NCBI RefSeq assembly: GCF_000328475.2
Contig: NC_026479.1
Coordinates: 1,054,001-1,118,000 of the forward strand
Source: Mycosarcoma maydis
Lineage: Eukaryota; Basidiomycota; Ustilaginomycetes; Ustilaginales
Direction of reading: 5' to 3'
Length of the DNA: 64,000 bases
Each line of letters begins with the position of its first letter. Position 1 is the first letter of the stretch. Under the pieces are notes generated by a model. That model was not told the origin of the DNA. It was given only the letters and a program-made list of their open reading frames with translations, and made no database searches. Shown one piece after another: positions 22,401 through 29,200 of the stretch. The position numbers and the translations under genes were made by a program.

Positions 22401-24444
22401 CCAATGCCGTGATGCTACCGCTCTGAATGTGTTCGATCCAGCCTTGCGGCTCCTCGAGGGCGTCGGTGAGGACGAGGTCAGGATGCTTCCCGGGCTTGAC
22501 CCAAAGTCGAGGTACAGCTGCGCTTGCAGTGGCAGTCAAGGGATCTAGGCTGGGCGTAACCGGGGGTATAACTAGCGCAATTTCGGATTTGTTCGAGTTT
22601 TGTCGAACTGCTGGAATGCGGGGGCGCAAGATGGGCGATGTCAACGGCGAAGTCAACTCTGTGGTGCTCGAGGTGGCGGACAGCAGATCGTGCTTGCTGA
22701 GGCCGCCCTTGATAAGCACATCAGCGTTGAGACTATGCAAGGACGCAGAAGAAGCTGGTGTGGGCTGTACATTGCGAACAAGGGTAGCGGGGAAGATTGC
22801 CTTGACCTCGTCCGAGACGTTGCTGGGCGGTTTGTAAAAGTAGAGACGACCGTCCTGTAGGACGACGCGGTACGGTTTCCAACCTTTGCTGATGTCTTTT
22901 TCCTTGTCCTTGCCCTTGGCGTGATCATGGCTGCTGAGCTGTTCGATTGTGAGGCTGATGTTGGCATTGCGACTGAGGAAACCCTGAAAGACGGCACCTG
23001 GGGGAAGGGAAGCCGGCTCGGAGGTGGTGTGGGTCGAGAGCGGCGGGGGTGAGGCAGAAGACGCGCCGAGGTTGGTGAGGCCGAGCGAGGCTGCTAGCGT
23101 GGTGGCGACTACACCGCGACCCGTCTCTTTGCCGGTCAATTTGGAAATTTTGCGAGCATGTTTGGCTTCGTTACGCTGCGGCGCTGAGGATTGCATGTAG
23201 CTGTGCTTGGGTGGAGACATGGCGTTCCAGTTGTTGGGTGGGGTCTGGACCGAGTTGGTGGAGGGCGGTAGGTGGGCTGCAACCGAGTCGAGCTTGTGAT
23301 GACCGGCTTTGAAGCGCTGGAAGGAGGCAGGGTGCTGCTGTGTAGGCGAGGCGAGCGTGCCCATATCGCTGGGTCGCCAGTCGTGCGGAGTACCGGGGAC
23401 GCCATGTTCGCCCCACGTTGCAGGCGAGGAGGAGGAAGCGTGTGTGGCGTGCGTCGAGGTGCTTTGGTCGTAGGCTGGCGAGGTGGCTAAGGGTGATATG
23501 GGCTGATCGCTCGAGTTGAGATCATCGACACTGCGCGAAAAGTTCATGGCAGGACTGGGGGAGCGCAAGAATCGATTGCGATCGGCGGAAGCGGGTGTGT
23601 GTTGTTGCTGCTGCTGTTGTGCGTAGATGGCAGGGAGACGGGGAAGCTCGACGGTAGGGTTGCTTGGCGATGAGAGATCGGGACGAGCGTGGAGGTCAGA
23701 CTGGCTTTTGCTGAAGAGGGCATAGTTGCTGCTGATCGAAGGTTCTTGTCTGTGAGCTTTGGAGAGAGGGCTGTAGGAGAAGCTTGGCTTTTGTGAGGCA
23801 AGCGGTTTGAGAGAGGCATTGGAAGCTTTTCGGTCGCGACCGATGCCGCCAAAGAAGCCTCGTTTGGTGGGACTGGCTACGGCGCTGTTGGGCTCTTCCG
23901 AGTTGCTAGGACGGGACAAGGGCCCAGGCCTTGTGGGGTTTGAGCCGGTGTTGGACTCGGAGCGATGTTGCTGGTGTTGCTGGTGTTGCTGGTGTTGCTG
24001 GTGTTGCTGAATGGGGCGAGAGCCGGTTTCAAAGTTGGAGCTGGGTAGCCTGCGGTTCTGTGCAGAGAGGCGAGGAGCATCAGGGAAAGCGTGATCCTGC
24101 TGAAGTTGGCGATGATAGTGAATGTGATTGGTAGTATCCTCAAAAGGGTCTTCTTGGTGGGTGGAGAGCGATGAGAGCGAGGTGGAAGCGTTGAGGTGGG
24201 TGGAGCTGGTTGAAGAGGAGAAGGGAGCCTTTGCCTTGTTGAGGAGGAAGTTGAACGCCGACTGACTGCGGCCTATTGGTTGAGACTGAGACTTGTCATG
24301 GTGCGGTGGTGGTGGCGGTGGTGGTGGTATGGCAACGTGATGCTGTTGTTGGTGTTGATGCGCGTTTGATTGCGGGTAGTATGGTTGTTGTTGTTGTTGC
24401 TGTTGCTGGTGGTGGTGGTGGTGGTGGTGGGACGAGAGCGGCAT
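16495..24444 (-). CDS. Giant PH/RasGEF-like/RhoGAP signalling protein
   Basis: A 2649-residue single-ORF protein. The N-terminal 450 residues are disordered, opening with His and Gln runs. A first PH-like domain spans about 480-690 (WKPYRVVLQDGRLYFYK). A CDC25/RasGEF-type catalytic-like region lies at about 870-1120 (PLEIAQQIQLF; RHWIAIASYLLTMGD; RAVTRLEQTW). A RasGEF_N-like block follows at about 1345-1515 (FLATFRSLCTPPELFEQL), then helical sequence. A second PH-like domain spans about 1988-2090, and a RhoGAP domain about 2108-2306 carries the arginine finger Arg2152 in GIYRISGS. The tail has Glu-Pro, Val-Glu and Gln-Glu repeats. It probably stimulates GTP hydrolysis on a Rho/Cdc42-type GTPase and may bind or activate a Ras-type GTPase. 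The RhoGAP call is firm; whether the RasGEF part is active is uncertain. Confidence 0.87.
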   Translation of the reverse strand: MPLSSHHHHHHHQQQQQQQQPYYPQSNAHQHQQQHHVAIPPPPPPPPHHDKSQSQPIGRSQSAFNFLLNKAKAPFSSSTSSTHLNASTSLSSLSTHQEDPFEDTTNHIHYHRQLQQDHAFPDAPRLSAQNRRLPSSNFETGSRPIQQHQQHQQHQQHQQHRSESNTGSNPTRPGPLSRPSNSEEPNSAVASPTKRGFFGGIGRDRKASNASLKPLASQKPSFSYSPLSKAHRQEPSISSNYALFSKSQSDLHARPDLSSPSNPTVELPRLPAIYAQQQQQQHTPASADRNRFLRSPSPAMNFSRSVDDLNSSDQPISPLATSPAYDQSTSTHATHASSSSPATWGEHGVPGTPHDWRPSDMGTLASPTQQHPASFQRFKAGHHKLDSVAAHLPPSTNSVQTPPNNWNAMSPPKHSYMQSSAPQRNEAKHARKISKLTGKETGRGVVATTLAASLGLTNLGASSASPPPLSTHTTSEPASLPPGAVFQGFLSRNANISLTIEQLSSHDHAKGKDKEKDISKGWKPYRVVLQDGRLYFYKPPSNVSDEVKAIFPATLVRNVQPTPASSASLHSLNADVLIKGGLSKHDLLSATSSTTELTSPLTSPILRPRIPAVRQNSNKSEIALVIPPVTPSLDPLTATASAAVPRLWVKPGKHPDLVLTDALEEPQGWIEHIQSGSITALAHEFVRATQMPVSNQQISVMNATRSSALPLYDHVKSNISDNVMVEAFVVTVLTSVSTCRDPNLEASRQIFAFLSEVQTQAEELLSVAPPSQAPSELSSALKSRLATLLDISVQAGIGLLQDGVDILQRLASLLELDSDEFLKQAHASTMPVLDTESVTTANLPDWVAVVAEKNLNDTRSDLQKLRSSLTISDELLLELEPLEIAQQIQLFHADALRRLVSPQLSFCQLLEASKAHNQFVSALSFDSLSPHPLTTLALKHLLNTSSIKTDGPSAAQTGARHRASVLRHWIAIASYLLTMGDVAGWMAVSTALCSRAVTRLEQTWRYLAEGDRILVAEEWAPILSSISWTEGLAIDVRPRFVGDIAEPFVTLQDGRRAVVIPFLGNALYRTLRLSEAPASSPDVIDRLKLLGRSETAYCLWSSINEWRAAWQQSTADTKLCIAGQAEPMAEYQATLQLLFRDASQTSTRESDMARSFQLEPKALGNLDARKKHSLPLNANPCLPLVPLLFPQPLPLLSLLNAAQIQAELSRRDDQRTNVPKDTQATITSRSIARPSLAGSPLFRNSTFSPPLAGRSARYMAFSGVMEWSLNAPTPSWEDQNQNVIKIGNELVLRVVQESNLSLPSSPMTSKRFSQDFGRHSRPLSQISKRSSLPTSNRSSIVDIVVPVQVNVKAATLDRMIDLLVMGVHHVTLVPSSGANDGIEPQSAPMRKTKLVMDMEAYRTTFLATFRSLCTPPELFEQLQKRFSTAVTASKELSSADEFRPSSQFPSWIPLTPAGSQAEPTDWEMVCRIRMGVILTLRLWIDRFPQDFVDDDVLYQHTWSFLRQPGIQVTGEDPDQQKVINALAQLRGMLGAKIMGANARQEERTYATSMPVHVTSVQDQVDFDFDRASAAGLVEYLESIATVFFDKIVDRDLLVASEIFEKQASHPDAWFTVKAAGNSPSDEDKPVTNVYTMLDVLKTSDDAVKDVGKDMGLQQKLPSAVRDALAAQSLFRGWIAIHIIESGIGLERRQERLSKLLDALWICRARMLRLRSDETANSMGSPSGHGSNMASDASLPFREPTIGSFVEAAIVNTLGSSESRIFLRAWQGVAAARGAKGDGLSDLVPKQVDATMRSAAELSGTPDIGWILACLAEAATKAPSVQTLPGGIELIDFEKRRTMWALIDGAMRVRPACSVPDLVDLAGARLRLMQVALTRVSWDRRAFREDAANEIRNAPPVRSDARLRPSSSSKALTSVSKQQQEKLRRDRAALDMLKALAVRPSVSGRVSSIPCSSSRGAASAAVSPTSGPMPLPAEKTVAAQAPPPDKTTIRARRMTALFKGAVRPLITLDKPDSRAKSISELMRLTPLQKPSIVAGLGGARVSVWNNSQRSFVFHLTSQEGAKYLLQTKNAVELAEWIGHIEKASQEYTIRSGSDARKGSSPARSKTGAPLYGRRLGELVEREGHSVPTAVERMFAEIEARGLREQGIYRISGSKSAVESLRRAWDQQPAESVNLSTGEFSDIHTIAGAVKAWLRDLPEPLITFDSYDDLIATNAMDNDDRLYAMRDIIWKMPKYHFDVLRRTAEHLARVVEEGEVNKMLAHNVALVFGTSLLNPPPGPSSVAIGFGNLGKAANVVKTIVTMHEWLFEPEPEPEPEAEAEVEVEVEVETEADVESRVVSEDQFQDEMDALDEQPTTVGESDVGATVHGTDGTACTAVVDWHGDGGGGDSLAVCTKADAVHAGDMSDGHGQRQTSGEQEQEQEQEQEQEEQDEPIAELGGRSRRGGLTRPLTIVGLDGLSGLGGTDDVAKVLDSGQGLSTSVDKESKQEGVEVETARATRFALSGGDVEEELTNAAPRIVFSEEDKGRMIDDQVEDCQSGADDSSEMAGTADETRQVGFDDASEEQAEAAEFDNARSLGVATQRSRKTRSTYRDSVFTSYSIYADCFDSMKLESQSSAASIIKRQSMHRLAHASVEASSSDEAKPGDA
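17158..17194 (-). repeat. Coding hexanucleotide repeat (Gln-Glu run)
   Basis: The plus strand repeats CTTGCT/CTCTTG hexamers about six times, encoding an alternating Gln-Glu run in the C-terminal tail of the RasGEF/RhoGAP protein. It stays in frame and is likely to vary in length between strains. Confidence 0.8.
17451..17518 (-). repeat. Coding hexanucleotide repeats (Val-Glu and Glu-Pro runs)
   Basis: Two adjoining six-base repeats, CCTCTA (Val-Glu) and TGGCTC (Glu-Pro), directly follow the end of the RhoGAP domain and give an acidic linker. All changes are multiples of three, so the frame is kept. Confidence 0.8.
23968..24010 (-). repeat. Coding 9-bp repeat (Gln-His-Gln run)
   Basis: The unit TGTTGCTGG occurs about four to five times in tandem and encodes repeated Gln-His-Gln in the disordered N-terminal part of the RasGEF/RhoGAP protein. 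Further CAA/CAC-type runs at 24340-24430 encode the Gln and His tracts at its very start. Confidence 0.8.
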
Positions 24445-25459
24445 GGTGAGGGTGGGCTATACGCTTGTTACGTGGTCAGAGGACGTGGTAGAATGGACAA
24501 GCGCGGCGCGGAGCCGAGGATGGTAAAGTAATGCTGCTGGATGTGCGCAACCGTCGTACACGAGGGTGTCTGTTGCGAGACGCTACATGCGTTGCAGCTG
24601 ACGCAAGCTTTGGCTCGTGCAAACACGTCGAGGAGAATTCGAGGATGGATGCTTGAATCCTGCGATGAGGGTTGGCTGCGAAGGGTGATGGCTAGGAGTC
24701 AAGGTGAGCTGAGCTGGGTTTGATCTTGTGTTGGTTAGTCACGAGTCGTGAGTCTGTGGGACACGAGCCGGTTCGAGCGTTTTCAAAGCAAATCACGAAT
24801 CGTGAATGTGTTGGCGCTTCTGCTCGGCACAGCAGACGACGCAGATAAAGAGGCGCCAACTTGCATCTGACAAACGACGCTGAGTGTTGGGCAGATTCAC
24901 ACTCACCCACTCACGACTGAGATGGGCGTAAAAGGCGTAAGCACAAAGCACCACGCACCCGCACTGCGCACCACGCACCAAGTCACACCGCAAAATCACG
25001 AATCTTGAATCGTGAATGTACATTCGTGATTGCACGCAGCGCACCGCGCACGCCACACGCCGTTGTTAGGTCGAGATGTGTTTGTGCGTGTAGTGTGAAT
25101 CACGAATCACGCACGACGCCCCGGACGAAGCGAGTGACGAGTCGTATTTTCAAGTCACGAGTAACTAACTTGGAAATAAAGCGGGTGTGCCAAGCATGCC
25201 GCGGGCGGGCTCGTGCACGAGCAAGAAGAACAACAGCACAGCGTGTGTCGTTGGACGCGTCCATAGTTGTCGACGGGTTTGTTTCAAAAAATCAATAATC
25301 ACGGAGGGTAACTTAATAAAAAAATAGAAGCCTGACTGGAGTCCTTTTCGAATCGTGAATCTTGAGTGAACGGCGTGTTTGCATGTTGCGTGTTGCATTA
25401 CGCGTGTTGCTCTCTCTCGCCTGTTTGTTCAGCTTCGGCAAGCAACTCCCACCCCGTAA

Positions 25460-25485
25460 ATATATATATATATATATATATATAT
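25460..25485. repeat. AT dinucleotide microsatellite
   Basis: Thirteen uninterrupted AT units in an otherwise GC-balanced intergenic region. Confidence 0.95.
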
Positions 25486-25976
25486 TGGCAGCTCGTGCGT
25501 GCACTTCACGCTTTCAAGCCAGCCTCTGCAAAGCTTACTGCACTTACGCCTAACCCCGCCCTTCACCTTCACGCTTATACACGGTATTCACGATTAGTGA
25601 CTCGCGCACGACACGGTTTGGGGGTGTTTTTTTCGGCTTTGCCGATATCTGTAACAAGGGTCTAACACAGCTACACTCCCGATTCGTGATTCATGATTCA
25701 CGATTGATTCAAGATTCACGATTTGTGACACGATTTCACTCGTGACTCGTGACTGTGACTGTTGCGTGTTTGTGTTCCTTTTGAGGCATTTGCCTCCAAA
25801 TCGTAAATCGTCACAGCGTCAATCGTGAATCGTGAATCTGTGCGTGATGTGCGAACCTGACGAGTAGCAGAGTGAGCCACGAGCGAGCGAGACCCGAGTC
25901 TCGACGCTCAGTCGTGAGTGTTGGTCTGTGTCATCCGAATCTCCAAATCTTTCTGCAAACCAGTTTACACGTCAGC

Positions 25977-25978
<2 letters not shown>

Positions 25979-26022
<44 letters not shown>
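25979..26022. repeat. CT dinucleotide microsatellite
   Basis: Twenty-two uninterrupted CT units, directly followed by pyrimidine-rich sequence and the assembly gap. It probably caused the assembly break and may belong to the 5' leader of the downstream gene. Confidence 0.95.
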
Positions 26023-26027
<5 letters not shown>

Positions 26028-26058
26028 ATTATTTTTGTGTTTCTCCCTTTTTCTATCT

Positions 26059-26158
26059 NNNNNNNNNNNNNNNNNNNNNNNNNNNNNNNNNNNNNNNNNN
26101 NNNNNNNNNNNNNNNNNNNNNNNNNNNNNNNNNNNNNNNNNNNNNNNNNNNNNNNNNN
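26059..26158. other. Assembly gap of exactly 100 N
   Basis: Exactly 100 ambiguous bases, the conventional placeholder for a gap of unknown size. Distances and any exon across it are unreliable. Confidence 0.98.
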
Positions 26159-26250
26159 TCACTTCCGCAGTTCGCAAAGCAGCACGGTGGAACGCTTCAT
26201 CCTCAGCCTCACTTGCGCGACTCACTTGCTACAGCTACTCGGCCGCACAC

Positions 26251-29200
26251 ATGCCTCAACCTGCCACGCAGCACACAAACCCGGCTGACCCCCATGATCC
26301 CAAACCCACCACCGCTTCCAGCGCTCACATCGCGCTTAGAGGTATGCAACGAGGAGCAACAGTCGACACCGCTTCAAGCTCAACAGCTGCTGCTAGACGC
26401 CTCGGCTTGTCCCTTGGCATTGACGCTAGATCAGACGATCCCGTCAGCCTGCTCACTGCATTTGCAACGCTCCGAGCCCAACTCCGCTCCTGCACTGCCC
26501 TGTCCAGCTTCCCGCTTCCCGCCCTTCTGGCTCCCTTCCTGCGTGTGATTCTCAGCCCGCGCACTTCGGCCCCTGTCACCTCCGCCGCACTTCAAGCTGT
26601 CCACAAGTTCTTGGTCTACAACATTGTAACCTTGTCCGCCCCAGCTGCCCAGATCGCTGTCGCAGAGATCGCCCATGCCACCAGTCACTGCCGTTTCGAA
26701 GCCTCCGAAGCAACCACCGACGAGCTCGTCCTGGTTCGCATCCTCTCGGTCATGCGTGAACTTATCTGCGAGCCCACCAAGCTTGACTCGCCCTTGCCCA
26801 ACCACTTTGACCCCATTCACACAAGACAGCCGCGCACGCTCGCTGATTGCCTAGGCGATGACAGCGTCTGCGAGATGATGGAGACCGGCTTGTCCATGTG
26901 CTGCCAGACTCGCCTTTCCGAGGTACTCCGTCGCACAGCCGAGCTGTCCATGACTTCCATGGTCCGCACCCTCTTCAGCCGTCTTCCGCTTCTATCGCCA
27001 TCCGTCGATGAATTCTATCCTTCCACCACAGATGGCCCTGAGCGTGAACCGGAGCATGCGACACTCGCTGCCGATCCCGTCGGTCAAGATGCCGAGCTTG
27101 ACGAAAAGAAGCGCCGCAGAATGACCATGCCCGACCCCACCAGCAACGCTTTCCCCGCAGCCGCAGCTCACGCCCTCGACGAGCTGCGCGAGATGGGACA
27201 AGAACAAGACGACGAAGACCAACAGGCAGCAGCGTCACCAACCGATGCATACAGCACACTGAACGAATCTCGACAAGAGAAGCTCATCTCAGAAGTCCAA
27301 GCTTCATCGCAAGACGAAAAACAACCAACGACACCACTTTTCGATCAGCCGCAGGCCACACCTGACACTGAGGCAGCACCTCAAGATCCCGCCACCGATG
27401 CGTCTCAACAAGAAGCGGTTACAACACCGATTCAGATCAAGCCCTTTGGACTACCGGCGATTCTTGAAGTTTGCCGCGTCATCGTCTCTCTCCTTGACCC
27501 CAACAACCTGCAACATACTAACACCATGCGCAGGCTCGGCATGTCCATGCTCATCTCTATCCTCGAAACCTCTGGCCGCTCCATCGGCGACTTTCCTTCG
27601 TTACGTGCCCTCATGCAGGATACCGCTTGCAAGCACCTCTTCACCATCGCACGCAGTGACGACACCATTCCGCTGTCACTGAGCCTGCGCGCTCTTTCCA
27701 CCATGTTTGAGACCATGCGCGAGCACTTGAAGCTTCAGCACGAGCTCTTCCTCAACTATCTCATGGATCGCCTTGCTCCCACTTTCCCACTTGCACTCGA
27801 GCCCTGGAACGAGAGGTCTTTTGACAGTGTTGCCAAGCGTGCTCTTGCTGCCGAGGCCCTAACGCGCACCGCCACTCCAGATCTCCCTGCAGCTGCCTTA
27901 CAGGTTCAACCACCGCCTCCTCCTGCGCCACCTGCGCCGCCACTGCCAAAAAGCACGGATCGTGCACCCGCCACCGGAGAGGCTCGCGAGCTCTATCTCG
28001 AGACCTTTGCACAGCTCTTCCGCAACTTTGATTCGGAACGCTCCGCCGAATACCTTGTGGACCTCTACCTAAACTACGACTGCTATACGGACTGCGACAA
28101 CATGTACGAGCGCGTGCTCCACTTTTTGTGTCGCAGCATCCATGCAGCCAATCCACAGAGCCCTTTGCAGCAAGACTCTGTACAGCTCTTCGCCCTCGAT
28201 GCGCTCCTCTCCTTCATCGCGGCCATCGCAGAACGCGCCGAGACAATACAGCCCAATGCTGCCGAGCAGCATGCCGTCCTTCCAGGCGGCCTTTCGGCCC
28301 AAGCTCTGGCGCTTCAGAAGGCCAAAAAGGCGACCATCCTGGATGGTGCTAGTCGTTTCAACGCAAAGCCCAAAGATGGACTCGCCTTCCTCGAAAAGCA
28401 AGGTCTTCTCGACTATGGCGATTCCGCTCTCTCACGTGAGGAGAGGATCGCCCGTTTCCTCAAAGAATGCCCACGCCTTGACAAGAAACTCGTCGGCGAC
28501 TACATTGGCCGCCCTGACAACATCAATGTGCTCGAAGCCTTCATTCGTCTGTTTGACTTCAAGGATAAGCCCATCGCCGAGGCGCTGCGAGAGATGCTCG
28601 AAAGCTTTCGTCTCCCTGGTGAATCGCAGCAAATCGAACGCATCACTCAGACGTTTGCATCCACCTACTTTGCTGCCAAGCCCGAGGGCATTGCCACCGA
28701 AGATGCTGTCTTTATTCTTGCCTACTCTGTCATCATGCTCAACACGGATCAGCACAACCCACAAAACAAGCGTCGCATGACGGTCGACGACTATCGCAAG
28801 AATCTTCGAGGCATCAATGGCGGCCAAGATTTTGCTCCCGAGCTGATCGGTGCTGTTTACGAGAGCATTCGCAAGCGCGAAATCGTCATGCCGGAAGAGC
28901 ACGCTGGTCAGCTTGGCTTCGAGTATACCTGGAAAGAGTTGCTTAGGCGTTCGCGAACTGCCGGCAGCTTGGTCGCTTGTAAAACAACTGCCTTCGATCG
29001 TACTATGTTCGAGGCTAGCTGGAAGCCAATTCTTTCGAGCATCGCCTTCGCCTTCTCTACCTTCTCTGATGAGTACATGGTAGAGAGAGCAATCTCGGGT
29101 ATTCGTCAATGCGGTATTCTCGCATCCGACTTTGATCTCATTGAGGTCTTTGACTTTATGGTGCACACGCTTGCAAGTGCTACCGGTCTACTTGACAGCT

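Larger units (their letters stand above)
24445..26250. other. Divergent intergenic region RasGEF-RhoGAP/GEA, repeat-rich and gapped
   Basis: About 1.8 kb (including a 100-N gap) with many TCGTGAN heptamers (24739-24751, 24791-24805, 25010-25031, 25099-25110, 25682-25840), an AT microsatellite and a CT microsatellite. No gene is recognised; ORFs here come from the repeats. The promoter and possibly the first exon of the Gea-type gene lie in or beside the gap. Confidence 0.6.

Noticed and set aside
25300..25560. ORFs with Ile-Tyr repeats on both strands
   Set aside because: They are translations of the AT microsatellite at 25460-25485.
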